Shown here: positions 48,516 to 60,300 of the stretch, piece after piece
Layout of the letters: each line of letters starts with the position of its first letter
Position numbering within the stretch: the stretch's first letter is position 1
NCBI GenBank assembly: GCA_014607495.2
Contig: CP053155.1
Span: forward strand, 3,906,001 to 3,970,000
Reading direction: 5' to 3'
Length of the DNA stretch: 64,000 nt
From: Carposina sasakii
Taxonomy: Eukaryota > Arthropoda > Insecta > Lepidoptera > Carposinidae
The notes under the pieces: generated by a model
What the model was told of the DNA's origin: nothing
Databases searched by the model: none
What the model saw: the letters and a program-made list of their open reading frames with translations, nothing else
Made by a program: the position numbers and the translations under genes

Positions 48516-49076
48516 ATTATTATTAAAAAAACAAAATACCCGACTGCACACTAAAAAAAGAGTAAAACAAGCCACACAATAATATTGATCAATCAAATGC
48601 TAAAAACTAATTATGTAATACCGTTTAAACAATACCTATATTAAAATACACTACAATATGTGTTCGTAATCGATAGTTAAATAAACAGAAACTTATTTTG
48701 AATACAAATTTACTGAATATAATTTATAAATGTTGATGGAAAGCATCGCAGGCGGGGACCAACAGAGGCTTATTTATAGTCATTTCGGTTGTGCACCATT
48801 TAGCAGAATTTTCGTTGGTGGCGGTCAAGGTGGTCCCCGCCTGCGATGCTTTCCATCAACATTTATAAATTATATTCAGTAAATTTGTATTCAAAATAAG
48901 TTTCTGTTTATTTAACTATCGATTACGAACACATATTGTAGTGTATTTTAATATAGGTATTGTTTAAACGGTATTACATAATTAGTTTTTAGCATTTGAT
49001 TGATCAATATTATTGTGTGGCTTGTTTTACTCTTTTTTTAGTGTGCAGTCGGGTATTTTGTTTTTTTAATAATAAT
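48516..49076. repeat. Perfect inverted repeat, 246-base arms, 69-base spacer
   Basis: Left arm 48516-48761 and right arm 48831-49076 are reverse complements with no mismatch found by eye. The spacer is 48762-48830. Arms are AT-rich except for a GC-rich base (CATCGCAGGCGGGGACC). No ORF. Confidence 0.9.
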
Positions 49077-51723
49077 TCTTTTATTTATAACTTTTTAGCT
49101 GTTTTTATTTAACGAAAATGTTGTAGATGTAGAAGACTATGTATATGTAAGTACCATTTTAAATTATTTCGACGACATTTGGCTTTAGATTACGAGTGAT
49201 GTTGCGAGAGAAACACGAAAGAAAAAGAACGAGTTATTTATACTTTATAAGTTTCGCGTCAGACGACGAAGTATCGAAAAAATCGCTATTTAGAGACGAC
49301 CGTCAACGACGTGTGCCCTTATGCGTGTGCCCGCATTCGGGCTGTATACTCGAGCATATCCCCCTCCGCACCGCGCCGCGCGCCGCATGCCAGGCCACGC
49401 CCTATCTTTTTGCTTGCTAACGCATGAGTTGCTTTGCGTTGACGCAGAATTAACATGTTCCCGTGGGAATTTTGAGAAAAAACGTATCCTATATTAATTA
49501 CTCCCGTGATTGAAATGAATCTAATGATACCGCATACATATTTTTGTTGTTTAAAGGGAAATTTAGAAAAAATATTATTATGTCTTTATCCCGTGGGACT
49601 TTTATGATAAAATGTATCCTATGACACTCCCGTAATCAAGACAAATCTAACGATACCTCATACATCAAAATCCATCAAGCCGTTTAGGCTACAGGAGGTC
49701 ACAAAGGAACAGACATACATACATACATACATACGCTATAAACACAATACCACTCCTTTGCGTCGCGCAGTCGGGTAAAAATAAACATGACCTCCCGGCA
49801 AACCTGACGTCCAACAAATTATAGTACTTACGTATAGTCATCATCACCCTGTGCTTATCCCGTTATTTATGAAGTCGGATGGTTTCTTTCGAAACTCATA
49901 TTACCAAGAATTTGACGTTTGTTTTACGGGCGGCTGCCTGCCTGACGCCAACCCCCATCGGGTATATACGTATGTATACGAGTCAAATTTAAATTCTTCT
50001 AATATTAATTACGATTTATGGTTCTCGTGTCGCGGTGTTTGTTACCGAACTCCTTCGAATCGGCTTCACCGATTTTTATTAAACTAATGTATATTCGTCG
50101 GTAGGTAGGTCTAAGAAAAGGTCGTAAACTGATCTTTATATCCCTTCCACACCATAAGCGACAACCACGCGAGCGGAGCCGCGGGCAACAGCTTACTTTT
50201 ACTTAGTAAATATGTGCTGTTAAGTATGTTTAATTAAATATTTCATAGGTAGGTTGCTAGCCATTGCTTTTGATATTAGGGTTGGTTCATATCTGAAGGA
50301 AAATCCGTCGCGTATTTGTCGGTCGCGTAACGTCAGAACATGCAAATATATGACTAAACATTCAACCTTTTACATTCAACCGATTAGTGCGTTTGCCTGT
50401 ACCTGGAGATACGCTCGACGTATCTTCCGTCAGATATGAACCGACCCTCAGGTCTAACTAGATAAGCACTACCTACACATCTATTTACTACTTTATATAC
50501 CTCTCATATTATTATGTAAAGTGAGAAAGATAAATATATTACAGCACCTGTAGCATGAACTTGGTGACAGCGACATATCTCACATTTATGTGACAAATCC
50601 ATAGAGCTAAGTAATAACTTGACAAAACAAGTGTATGTACTTGGCATACAAAAAGATATTTCAAAGCAGAGAAATTCGAAATGATCAAGATAAATATTTT
50701 TCTTGATAATTATCAGATGATTACCCATAAACTTCTTGAAATTTTCTTTATCTAAATGATAATATATTTATCCTAAGGAGGGTCTCAGTTTTTCAGCATT
50801 ATTAAATAAACAGCAAAGAATAACTGACAAATATGCAATTTAATTCAGAGTTTGTTTTTATAGAGTCAAATGTTTAGATAAGCAAATTATGATAATTATC
50901 ACTTCGAACCCTGTTTCAAAGCACTTCATTCAGCTCAAATATATTCAGTCAAGAAAAAGTGTATATACTAATTACCAACTCCATTTTGACATGCAAAGTA
51001 ATACACTTAATTTGTCCAGTTATTAAAATCTTTGTGAATTTGATGTTTAAGTGTGAGATATCTTGCTCCCACCAAGTTTATGTTTTAGGTGTAAGAGAAG
51101 AATTTAGAATAACAATACATACTCATATATAAATAGGCACTTAATATAAAATACCAAGGACCTATGTACCTATGGAAACTTCAAAAAGAGATTTCATTAT
51201 ATTTTACAAACATTTAAACTAAAATAATTTCACCTCTGTAGAAGTAGGTAAAAATAAAAATAATGTGTATCAAAATCTTATTTTTAATTATCTTCAAAGT
51301 TCATTTTGTATAAATAACATTATTTACCACTGGGTAAACTTAACTTAATTAACATAGAGACTTGAGAATATTATAAGCTAATTTTTAATGTATCCAAAAT
51401 ACTTATAATCAATCAATTTGCAAAAAATTACTGTTGAATTTACAATAACAACCAAATATTGCTTAAATTTCTGATTATGTATCTGACAAAAAAGTTATAA
51501 TTATTTACATATTTATTATCTATTACAACTTTTATGATTTGATTAGTATCAAATTATATTTAGAAAAATTAAGATAATAAGTAATATAATAATACAACTA
51601 AGAACAGGCAGTATAAAAACAGTCTTAACATGTTTTATAACTACTCTATCAAAACATTTTAGACTTAAAACATATTAGATAATATACGTATAAACTATGT
51701 ACCTAACTACTAAGCAAATGTAC
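49077..51723. other. Intergenic DNA with repeat fragments
   Basis: 49500-49790 is an interspersed repeat (GTTTAGGCTACAGGAGGTCA, a (TACA)n tract at about 49712-49733, then CGTCGCGCAGTCGGGTAAAA). 49840-49970 is a relative of 16240-16396. The rest is AT-rich with no gene. Confidence 0.5.
51512..51517 (-). promoter_or_regulatory. Candidate poly(A) signal of ANKRD54
   Basis: TTTATT on the plus strand, i.e. AATAAA on the minus strand, about 210 bases beyond the stop. Confidence 0.4.
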
Positions 51724-52524
51724 TTATCTTAGATTCAATGAGTCAAGACTGTCAAGTAAATTTTGTACCTCAGAATCAACTTGTTCCCTCGTACTGACTC
51801 GCTCCAACCTCTCCCGTACAGACTCAAGCTCTCCAGCGTCTGCCTTCTGTATTTTCATATATTTCAACATCATCTCCACAACTAAACATATTTCACCAAT
51901 GAGTTGCTTTGTTTCCTCAAAGTGTCCAACCCCACTTGGGCGCATCTGTATGAGTTTCAATTTGCTCTGTGCTAGCTGTATTGGATTACGCCCATTTTTA
52001 TCATTGGAGCTCACATCGGTGCCTGCATCTAACAATTCAATAACTACAGGTATATGGTTGGTACAGGCAGCTAGGTGAAGGGGGGTGTTTCCAAGAGTAT
52101 CCTTTATGTTTGGGTTAGCTCCATGTCTAATAAGAGTTTTCACAACCTCAGCATACCCACGGCATGCTGCCAAGTGTAGGGGACTTCTTTTATGCTCATC
52201 AGATGAGTTGGGGTCCGCACCTATTAATAGAAGCTTTTCAACAAGCTCCGTGTTATTGGTCGAAGCAGCGAATCTAAGTTTTTGATTTCGTGAAGAGCAA
52301 ATAGAACCCCCATAACGATATTTCAATCTGCAGTGTCTGGCTTTTGTAGAGCATTTAATTTTACCAATGTGTTCGTGGGGTTCACCTAAAAAATCTATGG
52401 GCATAGGCTGTCCAGCTTGATTTATAGGTATTGCAGGAGGACTGAACTCCAGTATACATTGCGAATGATCAAAAATTGGGTTATCACTACTTTCGTTGCT
52501 AGTATCTACTCCGGAGTCAGCCAT
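51724..52524 (-). CDS. Ankrd54: Ankyrin repeat domain-containing protein 54
   Basis: Single-exon gene of 266 residues. In vertebrates ANKRD54 is a shuttling adaptor that binds kinases such as Lyn/Txk; the insect role is not known to me. Residues 1-80 are low in conserved signature, with a basic patch (KCSTKARHCRLKYRYGG). Four ankyrin repeats follow: about 82-111, 112-144 (SPLHLAACRGYAEVVKTLI), 145-177 (GNTPLHLAACTNHIPVVIEL) and a last partial one (GRNPIQLAQSKLKLIQ). The C-terminal helical tail with STREQVDSEVQNLLDSLDSL matches the family end. The ATG at 52524 is the only good start. Lack of introns is unlike its neighbours and could reflect an old retrocopy or simple intron loss. A repeat lies about 74 bases upstream. 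Confidence 0.92.
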   Translation of the reverse strand: MADSGVDTSNESSDNPIFDHSQCILEFSPPAIPINQAGQPMPIDFLGEPHEHIGKIKCSTKARHCRLKYRYGGSICSSRNQKLRFAASTNNTELVEKLLLIGADPNSSDEHKRSPLHLAACRGYAEVVKTLIRHGANPNIKDTLGNTPLHLAACTNHIPVVIELLDAGTDVSSNDKNGRNPIQLAQSKLKLIQMRPSGVGHFEETKQLIGEICLVVEMMLKYMKIQKADAGELESVRERLERVSTREQVDSEVQNLLDSLDSLNLR

Positions 52525-52597
52525 AGCTTAGTAATTTAAGTATATGAAATTATGAAACCAGCCATACTAGCAGTTAAATTATTTACACAATTTTTTG

Positions 52598-53008
52598 TTT
52601 GTTTAAATTGTTTAGTTTATCCGAAGGAAAGGCAAGGGAACTAAGCCCATACAGCCATTGTCTTTAGTAAATGATTTCTGAATTTATGATGGATGATAAT
52701 GATGATGATGAATGGAAACGTCAGGAAAATCCTCAAGAACAAGTGTAAAGTTAGTCAAAATGAAAAATAATTGCAGAAATAACTTACATGGGCCCATGAA
52801 GAGATCGTATTCCGGTAAAAGTTTTACTCAGCTTACCTGCGTATAAAACCATGCACACGCCTTAGATTCACATTACAAGTAATTAAAATATAACCTATCT
52901 ACCAGAAAACATCACTTACGGACACATGTAAGCCATTTACAAATGATTTTTGGTTTTCACAAGAAAATTACACCTGCACCCTTGCAGCTTTTCCCGCTGA
53001 ATCCTCCA
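52598..53008 (-). repeat. Promoter-proximal repeat family, copy upstream of ANKRD54
   Basis: Minus-strand start GGATTCAGCGGGAAAAGCTG; inside it GGTTTTATACGCAGGTAAGC; it ends with CGGATAAACTAAAC-like and a T/A-rich tail about 74 bases before the ANKRD54 ATG, in the gene's orientation. A tail-only fragment of the family lies at 53054-53130 on the other strand. Confidence 0.85.
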
Positions 53009-53485
53009 TTATTTACACAAACTACAAGCTACAATCCCATTTTTGATGTTTAGTTATTTTTTTACTAAAGACAATGGCTGTGTGGGTTTAGTTCCCCTTG
53101 CCTTTCCTTTGGGATAAACAATTTAAAAAAAAGGAGCCAAAAACTGACAGTTTGATGACAGCATATATGGCTGTTAGAGGTGTGTCGTTATGCTTTTTTT
53201 CGGCTACGAAACTAAACCGTTTGTTGTTAGCGGACAACGTTATGAAAACTATCTATTTTTACAACTATCTATTGTTCAAAAGCGCTTACTGAGAAGTTGT
53301 GGAGTTTAATGTTATTGCTCTTTCTATATTTATTATTAGTTATAATAACGTGCTCGTTGCAACTTATACGTTCATTTTTGCAAAATTACTGATCGATATA
53401 AAAATGACCGGTAGATAGTTTAATAGCGTTACTTTTCGTTTGCGTTTAGCTGCGTTTGCGAGACTGCCTGGCATTTAGCGCGTTA

Positions 53486-54202
53486 GGGCTAGCGCATATA
53501 TACAATTTTTAGTTGAACAACTATTTTGTTGTGTTTCATAAGTACACAGCAATATATGAACGTGCGCATATTATCAACTCGATAGTTGATCGACAAAAAA
53601 ATCAAAAAGCCTCATCGATCTGCTTTTGATTAAAAAGTTGGACAACTATCGATCTCACGCTCATTTTGTATTGCAATGTATTTAAGTGCGCATACCATCG
53701 ACTAAACAGTCGATCCACGACTGGTCAGTCTCGCATTTGCATTGGAAGCGGCACAACGTTTGTTCTCACAATGGCGGGAACCATTACCGACGACACGGAA
53801 GAGTTTATTAATAGTGTAGAAAAAAGACCCGCGCTTTACTTAAAAAGCCTTAAAGAGTATTCCGATATAAATTTGAAAAAGAAACTGTGGGAAGAAGTAT
53901 GCGTGGAAGTCTATAATCTGTCACTCATTATACGAGTAGGATGTACACAATACCTTCTTTTCTTATTTCTTTTAAAACGTATATAAAGTAAAGCACAAGT
54001 TAAAACTTTATGGTTAAAAGACATGGTAACTTGAGCGTTGCCTGCACAAGACTGTTGGATTTGTTTGGGTTACAAATCGACTGAAATCGATTGTATGCGC
54101 ACCTCCGTCGACTCAACAGTTTAGTTGTGTAGAAATCACGACAAGTACACAACTCGACGAAACAGTTTAGTCGATTTAAAAGTTGTATATATGCGCTAGC
54201 CC
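53486..54202 (+). mobile_element. PIF/Harbinger-derived element with MADF exon and subterminal repeats
   Basis: Ends GGGCTAGCGCATATATACAA and its mirror are flanked by TTA on both sides (53483-53485, 54203-54205). An ATG at 53771 opens a MADF-type frame (EEFINSVEKRPALYLKSL ... KKLWEEVCVEVYN). No transposase is present. Short CGACTNAACAGT/ACTGTTTAGTCG motifs recur near both ends (53570-53720 and 54105-54175), as expected of transposase-binding repeats. Ends 182 bases before the proposed ARMC8 ATG. Confidence 0.8.
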
Positions 54203-54384
54203 TTATGAAATGTAGATAGTTGTGTCTCGCTAGAAAACGAGTTGTCGTTGTTGAGCTAAATAGATAGTTTAGTAACACTCTACGTTACATTACATAGCGC
54301 CCATAGCTAGCTGGCTGGCGTAGTCGGCCTTTGAAAATATTTCAAAGTTAAAATTAACATTACTGCGTAAATCTAATTTTAAGC

Positions 54385-57300
54385 ATGCAACAATTAACAA
54401 TATTTATGGTAACTATTATTCATTGTATTATAATGCATGCCGATTCGTAGAGATATATGCATTTCGTTATCGAATCTGTTTTATAACCTCTACTGTTTTG
54501 CCGACAGGATATCGAAAGTTCACGTACGTATATCGATGAGCTTTATTCTGAGAATGAAGAAAAAATTTTAGACGCCTTAGTGGCGCTCAAGAATTCGGTG
54601 ATAGGCAGCAACAGGCAGAAGAGTTCAGTGATACAGCAAGGAATAGTCCCACGCCTGTTGCAGCTGATGTCTGACACTTCTCTGGACCCCAACATAAGAT
54701 TGGAAGCTACCATAACAATAGGTAATTTAAATTGTTTATGAATTCTAAGTTGGTTTTTAATTGTAGTAAAATATCACCAAGCTATATGCCTTCAATGGAA
54801 ACATTTATGTAACATTATTATCTTCTACTTACAATTATACTGTTTACATTGTATTGTATAATCTTGATTTATTGTCATACTGGATACATATTCAAAATAT
54901 TGCAAGTCAATTTGGAATAGAAGGGATACTATTCTAGTACAAATGGTTTATTATATAATTAATATTGTATTAAACTTAGTGCATGTGGTATTTTCGTAGG
55001 TTCACTAGCAAAAGGCACATCGGATAATGTGATATCACTAGTGGAACAAGGGACAGCAACAGCCCTTGTAGACTTAATCAAAACTGTGGATGTGGACACA
55101 AAGCTGACAGAGGCTGCGTTGTGTGCCCTCCGGAGCATATTCCTGCACCCACCGGCCCCTGTATCAGCATTGCCCACTGATATGAGGCTACTGACTAAGT
55201 TGACACGTAAGTTGTAGACATACTTATACATATAGACACCTCTGTGTTCCCAAAATGGGGTAGCTAGTAATACAGGATCATAAAGGAGATCCCACAGCCA
55301 CGTTTAACATAGCAAGGAAGGACATATGTAAGTTGTATTTCCAGGTAAAAATTGAATTTAAAAAAATTTATGTTTGTATTGTTGGAGGAGGCCTATGCCA
55401 AAAGCCACTCTGAACTCAGAGATATACTGGGTGTAAAAAGACAACTTTGTTCTTTTAATACCTCATATTCTTTGTAACATCACAATCATTTTTTTCTATG
55501 GAAGCACACCTGGGAAACTATGGGTTTTCAAGATATTGAGGTCCAAAGTTACATTAATATTATAATTTTTTTTACATACATCCATCTGAAATCGTTTACA
55601 TTTTTGACAAACATTTTTTCAAAGATACCATGTCAAAATGTTATAATGTTACTTTTGTAGGTACATTTGTCGTTTCTGGGATTAGCGTGCACAAACATCG
55701 ATCCATTACAATTTTATTATATGTAGACTAGTTGGTAAAGTGCCTAATTTTGTGTACTATAGTTATCTATTGAGCGGGATAACATAATATAGCAGCATCT
55801 TTGCACAGTGGACTTCACATGCATCAGATTTAAACCTAGTCCCACACTAAGATCCCTAAGGGGATTTTCTTTTTTTTTCGGATTATCTGCATTATTTTTT
55901 AAACCCCTCCCCGCTTATTATAAGAAAAAAATAAGAACTCAACCCTGTAGCTGACAAAATTAGACATGGTCGACCCCCCTCCCCCCACTAAATCATCTTA
56001 CGATTTACGTAATAAATGAATGGCCCCTAAGGTCTTGTTTAGGTGTGTTTCACCAAATAGTTCCAGCGGGCAGCAGTTGCTTTTTGAGTTTCAGATTTGT
56101 TTTAAGATCTAGAACAGATTAAAAAAGTTGATTTTAATTTTTTAAAACAGATTTGCAAGATAAAACCTTTTTTTAGATACTGAAGTTACTCATTTACTTT
56201 ATACAAAATTTAACCTATATGTATATATGCATTTTTATATTGAAATGAAATGATTATTCATTTGCTCAAAACTACCATGTTTTGTACAATAAAGTTATTA
56301 TTACATAAATAGATCAGAGACATGTTTTGCCAAAAAATGTGGCATCCAAATATTTTAATTTAGGTATCTATTTACATATTTAAAAATATTATAAATTAAA
56401 TTATTATAGTAACAGCGATATGCTCGTTTCTTATGTGGTGTATTGTCGTGTCGAACAGAGATAGCCCGCGAGGCGTCGCCCACGGCGCGCGCATGCGTGG
56501 TGCGCGTGCTGGCGGTGTGGTGCTGCGGCGCGGGCGCGCAGGCGGCGCTGGGCGCGGCGGGCGCGTGCGCGGCGCTCGCGGCGCTGCTGGCGCGACCGGC
56601 GAGGGGCGGGGCCTCGCAGCGAGCGCTGCCTGCCTTGGACTTGTTGGCGGCGATGTGCTTCGAGAACGCCAGTGTGGCGGAGGTGGCGTTGAATACTAAG
56701 TGAGTGCTTTTGTTAATGACGAAAAAATTTACTCCATATTAATGTGTATGTATACTTGTACAGCTCCATAGCATATGCATGTATGTAGCTATGTCAAGCA
56801 GTTAAGGTATTTTAGTTTTATCATCAAATACATTCATGCAGACATAACTGTGGCGTCACAGCCGCGCGCTAGACCCTTTAGATTTGAATATGCCGGGATC
56901 CAGTCTACGTATCAAAAAGATAAAAATACCCACAATATTTTTACATAGGTAATGTTTCATAGAGTATATTGTAAAGTTTGTAATATTATGAATTCAGACA
57001 CGGCGACAAGACAATCCCAGAGATGCTGACGTCACTGGTGTGCCGCGACAAGCCGCTGCCGGTGTCGATGGGCGCCGCGCGGTGTCTCACGTTCATACAC
57101 CGTGCCGGCGCGCTATCCGCCGACGATCACAGGTAACGCGGGCTAAGCCACGCGCGCCGCGCCCGGCACTGGATGGGTAACTCTCAGACACCAATGTACC
57201 GGATGGTAGAAATATATAGTGTGGTCATACAACGATATCGGTTTTTTTTCTATTTTAATTTCTCTTTACATAAGTATACATAAATATTTTTTTAAATGTT

Positions 57301-60300
57301 TATCATTAATCACAGAAATAATGCGTATAATCGCTCATCGCTTACCGCGTCGCAAGTATCACCTAAATTGTAATTGTATTAATATGTTTCCAGGGTAGTG
57401 TTTGGTGCTTTGCCCTGCCTCGCGCGACTCTGCACGAAGGAAATGCCCGAAGATATCCGAGCGACGGCGGCAGAGACGCTGGCTTATTTAGCTGAGGTAT
57501 TTATTTGTTATTATTTATATATTTTATTTATTTATGCATTATGAATCGATCATTATTATGCTAATAACTTACCATTTTTATTTATACCCTGTATGCGTTA
57601 ATTTGTCTTACCCTTTGCCTCGTACTTAGGCGATTACTTATCGTACTCTATACAGCCAGATATCGAATCTGTAGAATGGATCAGTCAATCAACTATTGAT
57701 AGACCGAACTAAATTTCACAGAAGATCCTCTATTTGTTTTTCCCCTTGACGCCTTTATTGCATATGTTCCACGTCTACCAATCAACAACTTATATGACGT
57801 GATTTACCACCAATCAGGTGGACACATCACTGCAGCGGCTCGCAGCGATATCCAATCACCTGATGTCATCGTTAGCGGACATAGTGACGTGTCCATCGGC
57901 CGCCGCTAAACAAGGCGCGTTCAAATGTTTCGCGTCGTTAGGGGCCAATGACGAGGATATACGGAAGAAGATAATAGAGACTCACGGCTTGATGGTGCAT
58001 GTTGTTAATGGAATGAATAATCCGGAGTCTTCGGTGAGATTAATACTTGTTTTTAATGAACATAATTTACAATGTCGATGAACAAATCTTGACTGTCTTT
58101 TTTCGTGTTTGTATAAACAGCCACGTTTACCAAAGTGGATCCAGATATAAAAGATCGGTGGCAAGTTGCTAGTTCATCGCATGAGAGAGCGCCCTTGAGT
58201 TTCTTTTACGAGATGCAGCTTATGTAATCCCCCTTTTAACGTATCTTACCCCTTATGCGTAAACATGTCAAAATATTTTAGGAAAATTATAAGTGAGGCA
58301 GATTATAGGTACAGCGAATTGTTCCATTGAAAATTGAATTAACCAACCTGTCTTACCCCTCTACCCATTACTATAACCATACCATTAACGCTTCTACTTA
58401 TCTTACACCTTACTTATTAGAATATTTTACCCATTAACATACCTTACCTTGTTAACTTACCTTACTCGTTAACACACCTTACCCGTCACTTGAAACTGAC
58501 CTTACCTTGTTAACAGACCTCACCTTGTTAACTTGCGTTACCCGTTAACATACCTTACCTGTTACCCGCAGGTCCGCCTGGCCGCAGTGCGCTGCCTGCA
58601 CTCTCTCTCTCGCTCCGTGCAGCAGTTGCGGACGACGTTTCAGGTAACGCAGGAGACTCCTCTCGAGCATTTCATGTTCTGCTTCGTTAAGTTCTTAGAG
58701 TTTCTCTTCTATTTCACATTGCAACCTTGAATAATAATTTTATAACTATATGTATAGGTAAACACTCCGGTATAAAGTTCCTTTTAAATAAGTATTAGGT
58801 ATTGTGATTCCTCTAGTATAGGTAACCAGTTCTTTTTTAAAGTTAAATATAAATAAGAATTAGGTAAGTATTTTTCTGTTTACTACATACATGCAGCTAT
58901 GTATTCATATTTTAAAAGTATATAAGTATCGAACTATACCTACCTATATCATATAATAAAGGTGAAGATATCTTATAATAGATGCTCTTATACTATTTTA
59001 CTTTGCACAAAGCACTTATATTTTGTTAGCTGATAATTCCTTGGTATCTATTTTTTGTACACATTTTTTATTCCACATGTTGGATTTTCATTAGTGTACA
59101 AAATTATGAAAATCGAATCACATTTTTAGATGCACTAGACATCTGTGCCTTTGTCTGTAATTTTCTATTGTTCTAATTTTCCTAACTTCGCCGTGTCATC
59201 TTTCTATCTAGCTTAATCTTAGATTAAACACTAATATAATCTTCATTTATCATCCATTCATCATTAACTTTTGGGATGTCATAAAGTCTTACTAAAAGAG
59301 TAAAAATTTTAAGTAGTTTTTAGTATTATTTTGTATAATTTGAGGTGTGATTGATTTCTGTGTGTTGGTAAGTGTGTGTTTAAACTTATCAATCGAGCAA
59401 TGGTTAGTATAGTACGATCGAGATTATGGTCTCATATCATACCACTTGACACCATCGATAAGACTACCAATTAACTATATATGACAAATCAGAACTAAGT
59501 CAGTAGAAAATTAGAGTTAGTTTTCTGGTGACATATATACATTATTATGTATTTGGTGGTGTTTCGATTGAGTCAGGTAGCATGAACAATATTGGGTGTA
59601 TAAAAGAAGACTTTGGATGGTGGTGGTGATGTATTAAAGGTATGTTTTTTTTTAAAGTGTATTTTTGTTTATAATTAGGACCACGCAGTGTGGAGACCCC
59701 TGATGCAACTCCTGAGCGACTCGCCGGGCACAGAGCTTCTTACTGTCGGCTCTTCAACCCTTTGCAACCTTCTATTAGAATTCTCTCCTGCCAAGGAACC
59801 TATGCTAGATCAAGGTATGCATAATGTTTCTTTATTGTGCACGCAAACGTTAAAATTATATGTCCAATTCAATTATACAGGGTAAAGAACATGAACAACG
59901 AAAACGTGTCCATCTTTGTAAAAGATTACTTGTAGCTAACTTATAATCAGAGGTCGGAATTAGGTAGAGTCATTTATGTACTTGCACTGATTTCATACAG
60001 CGAAAGAATTGATATGCCTCAAATTCCAGTATTAATTTTAAAGAGCAGAAATGTTATGTTAATTATCTTTGTTTTATTTGTCTATCTCTGATGGTTTTAT
60101 TATTATTTATTTGTAATATTGTTGGCCACACGGGATTGTCCATTAGAAATCCTGGGAAGGTCCACATTAATATCAACATTTCGATGCAAGTACATAAATG
60201 ACTCTACCTAATTCCGACCTCTGCTTATAATGCAAAAAACATCTACCGGGTAAATGTTGTTGTGTACCCCAAAAGCATTATGTTCTTACCCTACTGATAA

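Noticed and set aside
53666..53986. A host MADF transcription-factor gene
   Set aside because: The frame is enclosed by terminal inverted repeats with TTA duplications and no further exons are found.
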